From assembly GCF_003003885.1 (NCBI RefSeq), contig NZ_PVWN01000003.1:62001-126000 (forward strand): 64,000 bases of DNA, given 5' to 3'. The notes under the pieces were generated by a model. It was not told the origin of the DNA and searched no databases. It saw nothing but the letters and a program-made list of their open reading frames with translations. Of this stretch, positions 18,640 through 29,719 are shown piece after piece. The position numbers and the translations under genes were made by a program. The DNA comes from Chlorogloea sp. CCALA 695 (GTDB lineage: Bacteria > Cyanobacteriota > Cyanobacteriia > Cyanobacteriales > Chroococcidiopsidaceae). The stretch's first letter is position 1; every line of letters begins with the position of its first letter.

Positions 18640-21600
18640 ATGCCCCGCCGTGACGACCTCCATAAAATTTTGCTACTTGGCTCTGGGCCAATTGTAATTG
18701 GACAAGCCTGCGAGTTTGACTATTCTGGAACTCAAGCGTGCAAAGCACTGCGAGAAGAAGGTTATGAGGTGGTACTGGTCAATTCTAATCCTGCCACCAT
18801 TATGACCGACCCGGAAACCGCCGATCGCACGTACATTGAGCCACTAACACCAGAATTTGTCGAAAAGATTATTGCTAAAGAACGTCCCGATGCTTTACTA
18901 CCAACAATGGGTGGACAAACGGCTCTAAATATAGCTGTGGCTTTAGCGAAAAGTGGCGCATTAGAAAAGTACAAAGTAGAACTGATTGGCGCAAAATTGC
19001 CAGCTATCGAAAAAGCTGAAGACAGGCAATTATTTAAAGAAGCAATGGATCGCATTGGGGTAGCAATGTGTCCTTGCGGTACAGCGTCAACGGTCGAAGA
19101 ATCAAAGGCTGTAGCGCAGTGGATTGGCTCTTACCCCTTAATTATTCGTCCAGCCTTTACTATGGGTGGTAGTGGTGGCGGTATTGCCTACAACCAAGAA
19201 GAATTTGAAGAAATGGCCCAAGTAGGGATTGATGCCAGCCCTGTTTCCCAAATTTTAATTGATAAGTCTTTGCTCGGTTGGAAAGAGTACGAACTAGAAG
19301 TAATGCGCGATTTGGCAGATAACGTTGTAATTATTTGCTCGATTGAAAACCTCGATCCGATGGGCATTCACACCGGAGACTCAATTACTGTTGCTCCGGC
19401 GCAAACGCTTACAGATAAGGAATATCAGCGCTTGCGCGATATGGCAATTAAAATTATCCGCGAAATTGGCGTAGAAACGGGCGGCTCTAATATTCAATTT
19501 GCGGTTAATCCGGTAAATGGCGATGTAATTGTCATTGAAATGAATCCCCGCGTTTCTCGTTCTTCGGCGTTGGCTTCTAAAGCTACAGGCTTTCCGATCG
19601 CTAAGTTTGCGGCAAAGTTGGCGGTAGGTTATACCCTAGACGAAATTACTAACGACATTACTAAAAAAACTCCCGCATCTTTTGAACCAACTATTGACTA
19701 TGTAGTTACAAAAATTCCCCGGTTTGCTTTTGAAAAGTTCCCCGGTTCAGAACCTGTGTTAACTACGCAAATGAAGTCTGTAGGCGAAGCTATGGCAATT
19801 GGACGTACCTTTAACGAGTCGTTTCAAAAAGCTTTGCGGAGTTTGGAAACTGGGCGCGCTGGTTGGGGATGTGATCGCCCAGAAAAATTACCCAGTGGCG
19901 AACATCTCCGCCCTCAATTGCGAACTCCTAACCCCGAACGGATTTTTGCTGTGCGTCAAGCGATGCTTTTAGGGATGAGTGTAGAGGAAATCTATGAGCT
20001 AACAGGCATCGATCCTTGGTTTTTGGACAAAATGCAAGTTTTGATCGACACGGAAAAGTTTATTAAAAGAACCCCGTTAAATCAGTTGACAAAAGAGCAA
20101 ATGTATGGAGTTAAACGCGAAGGATTTAGCGATCGCCAAATTGCTTTTGCAACCAAAACAACAGAAGACGAAGTTAGAATTTATCGCAAGCAGTTAGGGG
20201 TGATTCCGGTTTATAAAACTGTAGATACCTGCGCCGCCGAATTTGAGGCTTTGACTCCTTACCACTATTCTACCTACGAGGAAGAATCGGAAGTTAGACC
20301 CTCGGACAGGCAAAAAGTGATGATTTTAGGCGGAGGGCCAAACCGAATCGGACAGGGAATTGAGTTTGATTACTGTTGCTGTCATGCAAGTTACGCCCTC
20401 AAAGCGGCGGGATTTGAGACAATTATGGTCAACTCTAACCCCGAAACTGTATCGACTGATTACGATACAAGCGATCGCTTGTATTTTGAGCCGCTCACTA
20501 AAGAAGATGTCCTCAACGTCATTGAAGCTGAAAACCCCATCGGGATAATTGTTCAATTTGGCGGTCAAACTCCTTTAAAACTTGCAATACCATTGCAAAG
20601 ATATTTAGCGGCAAATGCCGATACCTTATCAACAACCAAAATTTGGGGAACTTCTCCCGACTCTATAGATACAGCCGAAGACCGCGAACGTTTTGACAAG
20701 ATTCTTAACGAGCTAAAGATTACTCAACCAGCCAATGGCATCGCCCGTAATTTCGACGATGCTTTAGTTGTTGCTGGAAAAATCGGCTATCCCGTAGTTG
20801 TGCGCCCTAGCTACGTTTTAGGCGGTCGGGCAATGGAAATTGTTTACTCTGACGCAGAATTAGAGCGGTACATGGTTTATGCGGTGCAAGTAGAACCTGA
20901 CCACCCGATTTTAATTGATAAGTTCTTAGAAAATGCGATCGAGGTTGATGTAGATGCGATCGCCGACCATACCGGAAAAGTAGTAATTGGTGGCATTATG
21001 GAACATATCGAGCAAGCAGGAATTCACTCCGGCGACTCGGCTTGTTCTTTACCAACAATCTCGCTACCTACAGCCGTTTTAGAGACAATTCGCACCTGGA
21101 CAACCCAATTAGCCAAAGCCTTAAATGTGATTGGTTTAATGAATATTCAGTTTGCCGTTGTCAATGCCCACAGCTACAACCCCCAAGTCTACATTATTGA
21201 AGCAAATCCCCGCGCCTCGCGTACTGTACCTTTTGTCTCGAAAACAACGGGCGTACCTTTAGCAAAACTCGCCTCCTTAATCATGTCAGGCAAAACCTTA
21301 GAATCGCTCAACTTTACGAGTGAACCTACCCCTAGCCATATTGCTGTTAAAGAAGCCGTGTTACCCTTTAATAAATTTCCTGGAACAGATACAATTTTAG
21401 GGCCAGAAATGCGCTCTACCGGGGAAGTAATGGGCATTGACCGCGACTTTGGACGGGCATTTGCCAAAGGTGAATTAGGCGCGGGACAGGTACTACCGTT
21501 AAGCGGCACAGTATTTGTATCATTGAGCGATCGCGATAAAGTTTTGGTAGTTCCCGTCATCAAAGAATTTATTGAGCTAGGCTTCCACGTTTTAGCCACC

Positions 21601-21921
21601 GATGGCACGCGCCGCACGTTGCTTGAGCATGGTTTAAAGGAAGTTGAATTAGTCCTAAAACTCCATGAAGGTCGCCCCCATGTCTTAGACGCGATGAAAA
21701 ACCACAAAATTCAACTTATTATTAACACACCTTCCGGCTCGGAAGCTCAAACCGATGCTCGGTTAATTCGTCGTACCGCCATAACTTACAAAATCCCGAT
21801 TATTACTACCATTGCTGGCGCTAAAGCTACGGCGGCGGCAATTCGCTCCATGCAAAGTACACCTTTAGATGTCAAAGCCTTACAAGACTACTTACAGCCT
21901 AGTATTGCTGCGGGGGTTTGA
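18640..21921 (+). CDS. carB: carbamoyl-phosphate synthase large subunit
   Basis: 1093 residues, the full family length. It makes carbamoyl phosphate from bicarbonate, ATP and ammonia for arginine and pyrimidine synthesis, working with CarA. Two homologous ATP-grasp halves are visible: the first begins [20 protein letters not shown] and the second [20 protein letters not shown]. Each has its own glycine-rich ATP loop ([15 protein letters not shown] and [15 protein letters not shown]) and NPR motif ([15 protein letters not shown] and EANPRASRT). The C-terminal allosteric MGS-like domain covers about 950-1093. carA is not in the window, as is common in cyanobacteria. Confidence 0.97.
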   Translation: MPRRDDLHKILLLGSGPIVIGQACEFDYSGTQACKALREEGYEVVLVNSNPATIMTDPETADRTYIEPLTPEFVEKIIAKERPDALLPTMGGQTALNIAVALAKSGALEKYKVELIGAKLPAIEKAEDRQLFKEAMDRIGVAMCPCGTASTVEESKAVAQWIGSYPLIIRPAFTMGGSGGGIAYNQEEFEEMAQVGIDASPVSQILIDKSLLGWKEYELEVMRDLADNVVIICSIENLDPMGIHTGDSITVAPAQTLTDKEYQRLRDMAIKIIREIGVETGGSNIQFAVNPVNGDVIVIEMNPRVSRSSALASKATGFPIAKFAAKLAVGYTLDEITNDITKKTPASFEPTIDYVVTKIPRFAFEKFPGSEPVLTTQMKSVGEAMAIGRTFNESFQKALRSLETGRAGWGCDRPEKLPSGEHLRPQLRTPNPERIFAVRQAMLLGMSVEEIYELTGIDPWFLDKMQVLIDTEKFIKRTPLNQLTKEQMYGVKREGFSDRQIAFATKTTEDEVRIYRKQLGVIPVYKTVDTCAAEFEALTPYHYSTYEEESEVRPSDRQKVMILGGGPNRIGQGIEFDYCCCHASYALKAAGFETIMVNSNPETVSTDYDTSDRLYFEPLTKEDVLNVIEAENPIGIIVQFGGQTPLKLAIPLQRYLAANADTLSTTKIWGTSPDSIDTAEDRERFDKILNELKITQPANGIARNFDDALVVAGKIGYPVVVRPSYVLGGRAMEIVYSDAELERYMVYAVQVEPDHPILIDKFLENAIEVDVDAIADHTGKVVIGGIMEHIEQAGIHSGDSACSLPTISLPTAVLETIRTWTTQLAKALNVIGLMNIQFAVVNAHSYNPQVYIIEANPRASRTVPFVSKTTGVPLAKLASLIMSGKTLESLNFTSEPTPSHIAVKEAVLPFNKFPGTDTILGPEMRSTGEVMGIDRDFGRAFAKGELGAGQVLPLSGTVFVSLSDRDKVLVVPVIKEFIELGFHVLATDGTRRTLLEHGLKEVELVLKLHEGRPHVLDAMKNHKIQLIINTPSGSEAQTDARLIRRTAITYKIPIITTIAGAKATAAAIRSMQSTPLDVKALQDYLQPSIAAGV

Positions 21922-22349
21922 GCCAAAAACAGTATTAGCTGCCATAGAAAAATCCAATTAGGTTTCTAGAAACATAGTTGCTTAGAGCGTGTCTGCTATT
22001 TGTTGGGGGTTTGGAAACAGACTCCCCAAATCATGGGCTTCTACAACTAACCGAACCCTAGGAAAAATTGTTAAATCTTTCCCGCCAAATATCCCTAAAA
22101 CAAGTAGTCATAAATATTCATAAATGTTACAATTATTAATGTAATTAAAATTTGATTTAAGCCAAAATAAAAAACAACTTAGTGTATAATTGACGCTCCC
22201 CCCTATGTAAGTTTACTGACTAATGAAAAATTATTTGTAATCGGAGTTGACAATAACTCATAATTATTGTACTAAGACTGTAAAAACATTGAACTATAAA
22301 GCGCTCCCATTTTCCTGCCAAGCCCATTAATAATAAAAAAAGTAGCGTT
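21922..22349. other. 428-bp leader between carB and the sigma factor gene
   Basis: No gene is visible. Near 22000-22030 a G-run (GGGGG) can pair with CCCC flanked by ATTTG/AAAT, a possible carB terminator of low quality. The remainder is AT-rich and long for a simple promoter, so the sigma factor may have an extended 5' leader. No known riboswitch pattern was recognised. Confidence 0.45.
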
Positions 22350-23309
22350 ATGAAGACCGCTCAGACTGCCACCGACCTAGTACGTACATACTTGCGTGAA
22401 ATTGGTCGCGTACCCCTGCTAACCCACGAGCAGGAAATTTTATACGGAAAGCAAGTACAGCGTTCGAGCGCCTTACAAGTAGTAAGAGAAGCGTTAGTCG
22501 CTGAACATGGACGCGAACCAACTTCTGATGAATGGGCAAAAGCCAGTGATGTAGAAGATAGTGAAGAACTGGCAAAAATCATCGCCGCCGGAGAACTCGC
22601 CAAGCGCAAAATGGTAGAAGCAAATTTGCGTTTAGTAGTATCGGTTGCCAAAAAATACATTAAGCGCAACGTAGACTTGCTCGATTTAATCCAAGAAGGA
22701 ACCATTGGAATGCAACGGGGGGTAGAAAAATTTGACCCCACAAAAGGCTATAGGTTCTCAACTTATGCTTACTGGTGGATTCGTCAAGCAATAACGCGCG
22801 CGATCGCCGAAAAAGGGCGAACCATTCGTTTACCTATTCATATCACCGAAAAACTCAACAAAATTAAAAAGGCTCAACGCCAGCTTTCCCAGAAATTAGG
22901 GCGCGCACCGACGGCGGCAGAACTGGCTACTGAGCTAGAACTAACTACTAAGCAAGTTAGAGAGTATCTAGAAAGAGCGCGTTTACCCCTATCGTTAGAT
23001 TTGCGTGTGGGAGATAACCAAGATACGGAACTTGGGGAATTGCTAGAAGATACGGGCGCTTCCCCCGAAGAATTTGTGATGCAATCTTCTTTGGCGAGCG
23101 ACTTAGATTTATTGATGGCAGATTTGACACCGCAGCAGAGAGAAGTATTGATATTACGTTTTGGTTTAGCCGACGGACAAGCGCTAACTTTAGCAAAAAT
23201 AGGCGATCGCCTTAATATTAGCCGCGAACGAGTCAGACAAATTGAACGCGAAGCCTTGACTAAACTCCGCAAGCGTAAAGCCGATATGGATCAATACCTC
23301 GCAAGCTAA
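22350..23309 (+). CDS. group 2 RpoD-family sigma factor
   Basis: 319 residues. It has region 1.2 ([20 protein letters not shown]), region 2 with [20 protein letters not shown] and the -10 recognition/melting block [20 protein letters not shown]. Region 3 follows, and region 4 ends with the helix-turn-helix [20 protein letters not shown]. The absence of the long N-terminal region 1.1 and the moderate size mark a non-essential group 2 sigma of the cyanobacterial SigB/SigC/SigD/SigE set. I cannot assign which member with confidence. These factors redirect transcription under light, nitrogen, carbon or heat stress. Confidence 0.93.
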   Translation: MKTAQTATDLVRTYLREIGRVPLLTHEQEILYGKQVQRSSALQVVREALVAEHGREPTSDEWAKASDVEDSEELAKIIAAGELAKRKMVEANLRLVVSVAKKYIKRNVDLLDLIQEGTIGMQRGVEKFDPTKGYRFSTYAYWWIRQAITRAIAEKGRTIRLPIHITEKLNKIKKAQRQLSQKLGRAPTAAELATELELTTKQVREYLERARLPLSLDLRVGDNQDTELGELLEDTGASPEEFVMQSSLASDLDLLMADLTPQQREVLILRFGLADGQALTLAKIGDRLNISRERVRQIEREALTKLRKRKADMDQYLAS

Positions 23310-23461
23310 GGCTAAAAGCAAGAAACCACGCCAAAATAGGTTCGGTTTCATCGACTTCAAATCAATACCTAGCTTGTTACATTAGTTAGCACAAAGCAAA
23401 ATTCTAGGCAACCTAGGCAACAAATTAAGCTACGGAAGCCCAAACCCAACGGAGGCATCAA

Positions 23462-23794
23462 GTGAGCAATTCACCCAATCAAATCTCAGAGTTTTTCAAC
23501 GGCGAATCAGAAAATACTAACTTGCTGTGGCATTACGTCCAATCTCTGAATCCAGAAACAATTAATCAGCTATCTAAGCCTAGTTCTGGTGAAGTTTTCC
23601 AAGTCATGGAGCGTAATATAGTTGGGCTTTTGGGCGGTTTACCTTCGGAACACTTTGATGTCACAATTAGCACCAACCGGGAAAATTTGGGCAGGCTTTT
23701 AGCTTCAGCAATGATTAGCGGCTATTTTTTGCGTAACGCCGAACAAAGAATGACCTTTGACAAAGCTTTGCAAGCATCAGAAGTCAGCGAGTAA
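23462..23794 (+). CDS. DUF760 family protein
   Basis: 110 residues starting with GTG. The core LWHYVQSLNPETINQLSKP, then FQVMERNIVGLLGGLP and a C-terminal NRENLGRLLASAMISGYFLR match DUF760, a family of cyanobacteria and plastids with no settled function. It has a clean terminator immediately downstream. The adjacent AACGGAGG at the end of the leader gives good ribosome binding for the GTG. Confidence 0.85.
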   Translation: MSNSPNQISEFFNGESENTNLLWHYVQSLNPETINQLSKPSSGEVFQVMERNIVGLLGGLPSEHFDVTISTNRENLGRLLASAMISGYFLRNAEQRMTFDKALQASEVSE

Positions 23795-23814
23795 AGTAAA
23801 TTTGAATTCTTTAA

Positions 23815-23849
23815 AACAAGGGTAGACTAACTTTTGGTCTGCCCTTGTT
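23815..23849 (+). terminator. rho-independent terminator after DUF760 gene
   Basis: AACAAGGGTAGAC pairs with GTCTGCCCTTGTT (one G-T/mismatch position) across a nine-base loop and is followed by TTTTG. It begins about 20 bp after the DUF760 stop codon and ends 11 bp before mutT. Confidence 0.85.
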
Positions 23850-23859
23850 TTGATAATTT

Positions 23860-24252
23860 ATGATTAAAAAAACTATTGGTGTGGGCGTAATTTGGAACCA
23901 GCAAGGGCAGATTTTAATCGATCGCCGTCGCCCCACCGGAGTATTAGGCGGTTTTTGGGAGTTTCCGGGCGGCAAAATTGAAACTGGGGAAACTGTAGAA
24001 GAATGTATTAAACGAGAAATTTGGGAAGAATTAGGAATTGTAATTGAAGTTGGCAAGCACCTAATTACGATCGCCCACACTTATACGCACTTAAACGTTA
24101 CATTAGTTGTGCATCATTGCCAGTATATAGATGGCGTACCGCAGCCCATTGAATGCGACGAAATTCGCTGGGTAAACTTAGAGGAATTAGACAAGTTTAA
24201 TTTTCCTGAAGCAAATTTTCAGATTATCGCCGCTTTGCGTCAGGCTGGATAA
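23860..24252 (+). CDS. mutT: MutT-like Nudix hydrolase (8-oxo-dGTP diphosphatase)
   Basis: 130 residues. The Nudix box G-x5-E-x7-REUxEExGU is complete ([20 protein letters not shown] then LGI) at about 39-61. It is preceded by [17 protein letters not shown], the MutT-type lead-in. The enzyme is predicted to remove oxidised dGTP from the nucleotide pool. Other Nudix substrates cannot be excluded. Its 3' end overlaps the convergent sasA gene by 13 bp. Confidence 0.85.
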   Translation: MIKKTIGVGVIWNQQGQILIDRRRPTGVLGGFWEFPGGKIETGETVEECIKREIWEELGIVIEVGKHLITIAHTYTHLNVTLVVHHCQYIDGVPQPIECDEIRWVNLEELDKFNFPEANFQIIAALRQAG

Positions 24253-25415
24253 ATGGGAATTGTAAAGTGAAAACAACTGCCCCCACTAAGAGGCGAATCT
24301 ACCCAAATTTGCCCATAATGGGCATTAATAATGCTTTGACATAGAGATAAACCAATTCCATAGCCATCAAGGGTTTGATCTCGTTCTAGACGCACCCGCT
24401 CTTCAAAAATGCGATCGCGCGCCTCTGGTGGAATCCCAGGGCCAGTATCGCAAATACTTACTTGGGCTTTTTGACTGGTACGGTGTAACACTGATAGACG
24501 AATCGTGCCATTTTCTGGCGTGTATTTAATCGCATTATCTAACAAGTTAACTAATACCTGCCGCAGCCTTTCGCTATCAGCATAGACACAAGGTAAATCC
24601 GCCGGAAGATCGGTTTCTAAAGTTTGAAACTTGGCTTGAGAGCGATCGCCCTGAGAACTTAAAACTTCAGTGCAAAGCGCGTTTATATCTAATTTAGTTG
24701 GTTGAATATGCAATTGAGCGCCCGTACCGTGAGCTACCTGCAATAATCCCGCAATCATGCGATCGATACTTTTAGCTTGATTCCGAGCTTGTTTAAACAA
24801 CTGAGCGGCTAATTCTGGCTTGAGGCGAGAAACTTTGTTTTCTTGAACAACTAAATTTGCTTCTAAAGTTTCCAGCGCAATAGATACTGCCGTCAAAGGA
24901 TTGCGGAGATCGTGAGCAAGCATAGCAATTACTCGATCTTTGAACTGTAGTTGCTCAGTGAGTTTTTCTTGTTCTCGCTTTAAACGGAAAATTTCGTCAG
25001 TAAGTTTGATTAATTCAGCAGAGTCACTCACAGAACGAATCGTTGATTGGGATAAGTTGATATTATAGTCTTGGTCTAAAATTTCGGGAAGTTGCGCTAC
25101 TTTTAAGTACGCTGCTACCGATTGTTGCCAGCGAAACCACCAAGTTTTTATTTGCACGTCTAAATTGCTACCCGCTATAACTTGTACGGGGTGAATTTTG
25201 ACTAAAGCAGGCGTTGCTACGAGCTTAAAATGTTCTACTAAATAGGGCTGTTCGCCCACATTGATAATTTGCAATTGCCAGGGGTAATCGGCTTGTAACT
25301 GTTTGAGATAACGGCGAATTTCTAATTCTTGACTTCGCGCACTCGGACGTTCATCAACAAATAGTAATAGTTGAAGCGGTACTTGGGAGTAAGTAGACTG
25401 GGGCAAAACCTGCAT
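24240..25415 (-). CDS. sasA: SasA-type clock output histidine kinase
   Basis: 391 residues. The N-terminal ~95 residues form a KaiB/thioredoxin-like sensor domain ([20 protein letters not shown]). The kinase has phospho-His in [20 protein letters not shown], then N box [14 protein letters not shown]1 [13 protein letters not shown] and G2 GYGIGLSLC. SasA senses KaiC and phosphorylates RpaA to drive circadian transcription. No kai genes lie in the window. ATG 25415 gives the usual length; a GTG at 25433 would add six residues. A perfect palindrome (25421-25442) sits directly before the ATG. Confidence 0.88.
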   Translation of the reverse strand: MQVLPQSTYSQVPLQLLLFVDERPSARSQELEIRRYLKQLQADYPWQLQIINVGEQPYLVEHFKLVATPALVKIHPVQVIAGSNLDVQIKTWWFRWQQSVAAYLKVAQLPEILDQDYNINLSQSTIRSVSDSAELIKLTDEIFRLKREQEKLTEQLQFKDRVIAMLAHDLRNPLTAVSIALETLEANLVVQENKVSRLKPELAAQLFKQARNQAKSIDRMIAGLLQVAHGTGAQLHIQPTKLDINALCTEVLSSQGDRSQAKFQTLETDLPADLPCVYADSERLRQVLVNLLDNAIKYTPENGTIRLSVLHRTSQKAQVSICDTGPGIPPEARDRIFEERVRLERDQTLDGYGIGLSLCQSIINAHYGQIWVDSPLSGGSCFHFTIPIYPA

Positions 25416-25420
25416 ACAAA

Positions 25421-25442
25421 CTGTTTTCAGCACTGAAAACAG
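25421..25442. promoter_or_regulatory. 10-bp inverted repeat at the sasA start
   Basis: CTGTTTTCAG, two bases, CTGAAAACAG: a perfect palindrome lying 6 bp upstream of the chosen sasA ATG and overlapping the alternative GTG. It could be an operator for a dimeric regulator or an RNA hairpin that masks the ribosome-binding region. Identity of any binding factor is unknown. Confidence 0.5.
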
Positions 25443-25596
25443 GCAACTTTTTGAATTTGGGCGGAAGTATAAACTAATAATGTATTAGATTTACTTCTAT
25501 ATAAATTTAATATTAATTTAAGATTTTGAACATAGGTATAGCTCAATATTTACCTTAACTTCTCACAATCAAGATTTTTAAAACGCCAACATCTAC

Positions 25597-26679
25597 TTAC
25601 TGAGAGCTTTTGTAACTAAAACTTATCGCGCCTTCAGGGGTTTCACAAAAAATCTGGAGTAGTTCGGCGCAAGCAGAAATCGCCCCCAAATGGGCAATCT
25701 CAAACCCATGAGTATTTTGGGTAGGAAAAGCCAAACACGCCGCACGGGCGACATGACCTAGTTTCATGGCAATAGAGCCATCACTACCAAAGCCGCTAAT
25801 TGCTGCTAGTTGGACGGGCATATTTAGTTGTTTTGCTGCGTGACGCAGTTGGGCGTTTAAGCCTTCATCGTAAATTCCGTAACCATCTTGAACTAAAATC
25901 ACTGGTTTAGCTCCGTCTTCTATAGGGTACTCTGGGGCTAAAGGGCAAATTTCTAAAGCAATTAAGGCATCTAATCGTTGCTGCCCACTAAAATAAAGCG
26001 CTCCAATCGCGCCTACTTCTTCCTTAGCGGAGGCGACTAAATAAGTATCGTAAACAGGTTGAGTTAGGTTTTTTGCTAAAGCAAGCAATATAGCGAGGGA
26101 AGCTTTGTTGTCTAACGTATAACTTGCAATATAATCTTTTAACCTAACTGGGCGCTTGCGGTGTTTGCCTATTACAATGCGCGTTCCAGGGCGTACCCCA
26201 GCTAATTCTAATTCTTCCGCAGTGCATTTAGTTTCAATCCAAGCATCTTCCCAACGCACCGCCTTATCTTCAAAAAGCTGTTTTTGGGGCGATTCGTGGG
26301 AGACATGGCGCGAACCAAAGCTAAGAATACCGCTAATAGTGGCATTATCTCCGAGTAAATCGACAACACCTTCGCCGTATACCCAAGGAAAAGAGCCGCC
26401 TAATTTGCGAGCCGATACGGTACCATCAGTTCCGATAGTTTTGGCGATCGCCCCTATTTCGTCTTTATGCGCTGTAATAGCAATAGAACCAGCTTCTCGT
26501 CCAGGAATTTTAGCAATAATATTGTCTGCTTTGTCTTGCCAAACTTCAACGCCAATTTCGGCAAAGCGGCGCAGTAATAGCTGATTAATCTCAGTTTCTA
26601 CACCGCTAGGAGAATGGTGCATAACCAATTCTTCAATGGTTAGAAATAGCTCGTCGTAGTTTAAAAAATTATTGCTCAA
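25597..26679 (-). CDS. M42-family metallo-aminopeptidase
   Basis: 360 residues of the M42 glutamyl/leucyl aminopeptidase family, a dinuclear metal enzyme of the cytosol that usually forms large tetrahedral particles. Metal and catalytic residues are visible in ITAHKDEIGA, YTLDNKASLA, SAKEEVGAIG, ALEICPLAPE and THGFEIAHLGA. The start is TTG; a conserved N-terminal helix (YDELFLTIEELVMHHSPSG) makes this start more likely than the ATG 57 bp inside. It lies 4 bp downstream of the GDSL esterase gene on the same strand. Confidence 0.87.
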   Translation of the reverse strand: MSNNFLNYDELFLTIEELVMHHSPSGVETEINQLLLRRFAEIGVEVWQDKADNIIAKIPGREAGSIAITAHKDEIGAIAKTIGTDGTVSARKLGGSFPWVYGEGVVDLLGDNATISGILSFGSRHVSHESPQKQLFEDKAVRWEDAWIETKCTAEELELAGVRPGTRIVIGKHRKRPVRLKDYIASYTLDNKASLAILLALAKNLTQPVYDTYLVASAKEEVGAIGALYFSGQQRLDALIALEICPLAPEYPIEDGAKPVILVQDGYGIYDEGLNAQLRHAAKQLNMPVQLAAISGFGSDGSIAMKLGHVARAACLAFPTQNTHGFEIAHLGAISACAELLQIFCETPEGAISFSYKSSQ

Positions 26680-26683
26680 AGGA

Positions 26684-27664
26684 CTAAGGGATAAGAGTCG
26701 TTTTTTTGTACTTGCGTTTAGCTATTGCGCCAAAGCCTAATGCGCCAAAAGCTAGTATCCCAATGCCGCTATTAGGTTCGGGAATGGGCTGAGAATTTAA
26801 CCTTTGTGAAGCTAAGTCGCCAATTAGTTCATGCGCCGCCGTTGTAGGATGTAAGTCGTCCCAGAATAAATATTCATTAGGGTTTGAACATATACTAGCG
26901 GCAGTTAAGTTTAAGCAAGTATCGGTGACATTTGTAAACCCAAATAATGATGGAGTTGCGATCGCATCGGCAAATAGCGAACTTACATCAACGTCGTAAA
27001 TATCTATACCATTACTTAAGCTCAGGCTATCAAGTACGCTATCTAAGCCCGAATTATGGGCATTAGTTAAACCAGTAAGGCTACTTGAAAAAATACTACT
27101 ACTGGTCGCGGGAAGCTGCCCCAAGTCTGGTAAGTTCAATACTAAAAAGTTTTCTGCGCCATAATCTGCAAGGGTAGTAATAGAACTTGCTAAATTACTT
27201 ACAGGTACGCTAGGGTTAGTGATCCCTGCGCCAAGATAGTCATTAGAACCCGCCCAAACGACGTAAAGCGCATCAGAATCGGCAAAAGAATTAGTGGCTT
27301 GAAAATGAGTAATTTGCTGCTCTAGCCCAATCAAACCGGATACAAAGGTATTGACACTGCCAGTAGTTGCACCAGCGAAAGCATAATTAGTTGTAGTTGC
27401 GCCTAAGTCTTCTGACAAGTATTCTATCCACAGGCGATCGTTAGAAGCACGTCCTTGGTTATAAGGCGGACTAGGAGGCAGCAAACTCCCCGTTGCAGCA
27501 AATAAATTGCCCGTATCTGACAAGCTATCGCCAAAAACATAAATATCTGTAAAGCTGGCTGCAAATGCCCGTAATGGAAACAAGGAAGATAGAAAAACAA
27601 TACCTATAGTCAAAAATAGTTTTTGCATAAGGAAAAATGTCCTAAGTTTGCCTATTGTTTTCAT
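26684..27664 (-). CDS. secreted GDSL lipase/esterase with PEP-CTERM anchor
   Basis: 326 residues. A signal peptide (about 12-35) leads to the GDSL hydrolase fold with block I FGDSLSDTGN, block III WAGSNDY and block V DDLHPT, giving the Ser-Asp-His triad. The C-terminus is a PEP-CTERM signal (PIPEPNSGIG, a hydrophobic segment, then basic KRKYKK), which targets the protein to the exosortase sorting pathway. A second ATG at 27628 would shorten the N-terminus by 12 residues and may be the real start. No exosortase gene is in the window. Confidence 0.88.
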   Translation of the reverse strand: MKTIGKLRTFFLMQKLFLTIGIVFLSSLFPLRAFAASFTDIYVFGDSLSDTGNLFAATGSLLPPSPPYNQGRASNDRLWIEYLSEDLGATTTNYAFAGATTGSVNTFVSGLIGLEQQITHFQATNSFADSDALYVVWAGSNDYLGAGITNPSVPVSNLASSITTLADYGAENFLVLNLPDLGQLPATSSSIFSSSLTGLTNAHNSGLDSVLDSLSLSNGIDIYDVDVSSLFADAIATPSLFGFTNVTDTCLNLTAASICSNPNEYLFWDDLHPTTAAHELIGDLASQRLNSQPIPEPNSGIGILAFGALGFGAIAKRKYKKTTLIP

Positions 27665-27778
27665 TGCTCTAGCTTAAATATGCGCTGCTTTTTACAAGTA
27701 CCAGCAAAAATACTTAAACTTTTTCAACTATACCAAGTGTTTAAAATTTATTTCTAGATTAAAGTCTCCTATCTTAAA

Positions 27779-29089
27779 CTACTGAGGCGGAGGTTCTATC
27801 GTTTCTGGCGTACTGTTACCTTTATTAATCTGCAACATTTCTTGAGCCGATAAGCCCTCCGTAGCGTTGCCAAAGTACCACAAAACGGCAGCAGCTTCGG
27901 CACGAGCAACAGTTTTTTTAGGTTGAAACAAGGTTGTATAGCCAAAAGCGCGGCGAATATTCGATCTGTCGCTATTTTGAAAGTCTGCAAGAATTGCCCG
28001 TAATGCTTTAGGTTCAATTTTCCCCGCATCTTGAAAGCCCCAAGTATCTTTTACGGCATCTAGCGACGCATTAGGCAGGGCTTGGCGGGTATCTAAAGGA
28101 ACTTTCCAGGCAATTAACTGTTCGCGGGTTAAAGGCGCGTTAGGGCGAAATAATACAGCGCTGCTATCTCCCGATAAAGCACTAGGAATTAAGCCAGCGT
28201 CGGCTAATCCTTGAATTGCAGCAAAATCTGGATCGCTTGAGGGGACATCTTGAAAGGTTTTTTGGTTGCCAAAAGCCGCCTCTCGAATTTGCAACGCCGG
28301 ACGGCTGCTATTAATTTGATTATTAGCTGCAAACAGTAAACGGGCGTATTCGCGGCGAGTGATAGTTTTTGCTGGGTAAAATAGCTGGCTTTGAGTGGTT
28401 TTATTAGCTGGATTTGGGAGAGACAATATACCTAATGCTGCCAAATCCTGAATATATGGGCGCAATTGTTGCGGCGCTTTGTCTATATCTGTAAATACTT
28501 GAAACGTCGTTGTTGCAGTAGTAGGCGATGGTGTACTAGGCGATGGTGCTACAGGGCCAATAAAGTTTTCATCCCCACTTTGAGGAACTGAGGCGGTTGA
28601 ATCTGGGGTAGTTTGGGTTGTAACTCCATTGCGAACATACTCAATCGTAAATTGTGTCGCCCCTGGTGAATCTTGAATTGCTACGGTTGCTTGCACATCG
28701 TTTTTAGTGGCGATTAAAGCGTTGCTTTGCTCTGTTGGCTGGCTGACAATTTGCCAATTTTGAGCTTGTAACTGGTTTTGATAAAAGCTTGTAACTAGGT
28801 TCGCAGGATCGGAACTAACCCAAGTAGTTAATATAATTGATGTATCTGCCGTTGGTGTTGCTGGAATTACTCCTTGCAATTGAGCATTGGGATAAAGCGG
28901 AAAATCTGTCGGTAAGCCAGCAATGGGTTGAGAGGGGCGATCGCTTTGTCCGTTTTCTGTAGCCGATAACCGAGGCTCGGCGCTCAATATTTGCTCTAAA
29001 TTATTGCCTGTAGTACCATTTGCACAGGCTGTTAATACGCTCAGTACGAATAAACTAACAATTTTGGCAGCAAGTTTGTCTGGCAACAC
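27779..29089 (-). CDS. SLH-domain lipoprotein
   Basis: 436 residues. A lipoprotein signal ends in VLSVLTAC with Cys22 as the probable lipidation site. A ~100-residue beta-rich domain is followed by a Thr/Pro/Ser-rich linker (about 140-175). Three S-layer homology-like segments then run from about 185 to the C-terminus (LAALGILSLP, RREYARLLFAANN, ADAGLIPSAL, TREQLIAWKV, VARAEAAAVLWYFG). SLH domains bind cell-wall polymer, so this probably links the outer membrane or periplasm to peptidoglycan. The start is GTG. Function beyond structure is unknown. Confidence 0.85.
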   Translation of the reverse strand: MLPDKLAAKIVSLFVLSVLTACANGTTGNNLEQILSAEPRLSATENGQSDRPSQPIAGLPTDFPLYPNAQLQGVIPATPTADTSIILTTWVSSDPANLVTSFYQNQLQAQNWQIVSQPTEQSNALIATKNDVQATVAIQDSPGATQFTIEYVRNGVTTQTTPDSTASVPQSGDENFIGPVAPSPSTPSPTTATTTFQVFTDIDKAPQQLRPYIQDLAALGILSLPNPANKTTQSQLFYPAKTITRREYARLLFAANNQINSSRPALQIREAAFGNQKTFQDVPSSDPDFAAIQGLADAGLIPSALSGDSSAVLFRPNAPLTREQLIAWKVPLDTRQALPNASLDAVKDTWGFQDAGKIEPKALRAILADFQNSDRSNIRRAFGYTTLFQPKKTVARAEAAAVLWYFGNATEGLSAQEMLQINKGNSTPETIEPPPQ

Positions 29090-29228
29090 GGCAAGTAAGA
29101 AAAGAAACTATCAGTTCCTACGCTAACGCAATTCAATTAAGTAGTAATAATCATTAAATTAAATCCGGGCGATCGCCGCTAGTTTCTACAATAAAAGTAG
29201 CAAATTTTAACTGGTAGTAGTTCAAAAA

Positions 29229-29693
29229 ATGTCTAGAACCGTTGCTGACGCGATGACTCCTACGCCCATCGTTGTTAAGCCCCAAACTCCCCTAAATGAG
29301 GCTGTTAAAATCATGGCAGAGCGCCGAATTAGTGGGCTTCCTGTCGTTGGAGAAGACGATCGCTTGGTGGGGATTCTCTCGGAAACTGACTTAATGTGGC
29401 AAGAAGCTGGTGTTACCCCTCCCGCCTATATTATGTTTCTCGATAGCGTAATTTATCTGCAAAATCCTGCCACCTACGAACGCGACTTACACAAAACTTT
29501 AGGGCAAACTGTAGGCGAAGTTATGAGTAAAAACCCTTTGAGTATTGCTGCCGATAAACCCCTGAAAGCCGCCGCTCAATTGCTACACGATCGCGATATC
29601 CGGCGTTTGCCTGTAGTTGATGGCAATAAGCTCGTAATTGGCATCTTAACTCGCGGTGATATTGTCCGCGCTATGGCTGCAAATCAAGACTAA
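29229..29693 (+). CDS. two-CBS-domain protein
   Basis: 154 residues composed of two CBS motifs, at about 5-60 (VADAMTPTPIVVKPQTPLNE) and 92-150 (VGEVMSKNPLSIAADKPLKA). Such small pairs bind adenosine nucleotides and act as energy or signal sensors for partner proteins. No partner domain is present. It is followed 26 bp later by the HEAT-repeat gene, which is probably in the same transcript. Confidence 0.88.
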   Translation: MSRTVADAMTPTPIVVKPQTPLNEAVKIMAERRISGLPVVGEDDRLVGILSETDLMWQEAGVTPPAYIMFLDSVIYLQNPATYERDLHKTLGQTVGEVMSKNPLSIAADKPLKAAAQLLHDRDIRRLPVVDGNKLVIGILTRGDIVRAMAANQD

Positions 29694-29719
29694 ATTATCC
29701 TTTTAACCACACAAATTAA

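Noticed and set aside
21922-22349. Riboswitch or tRNA in the long gap before the sigma factor
   Set aside because: No tRNA arm pattern or known riboswitch core could be seen; only a weak G/C-run hairpin.
26156-26584. 142-codon plus-strand frame
   Set aside because: Antisense to the M42 peptidase, with low-complexity composition and no family signal.
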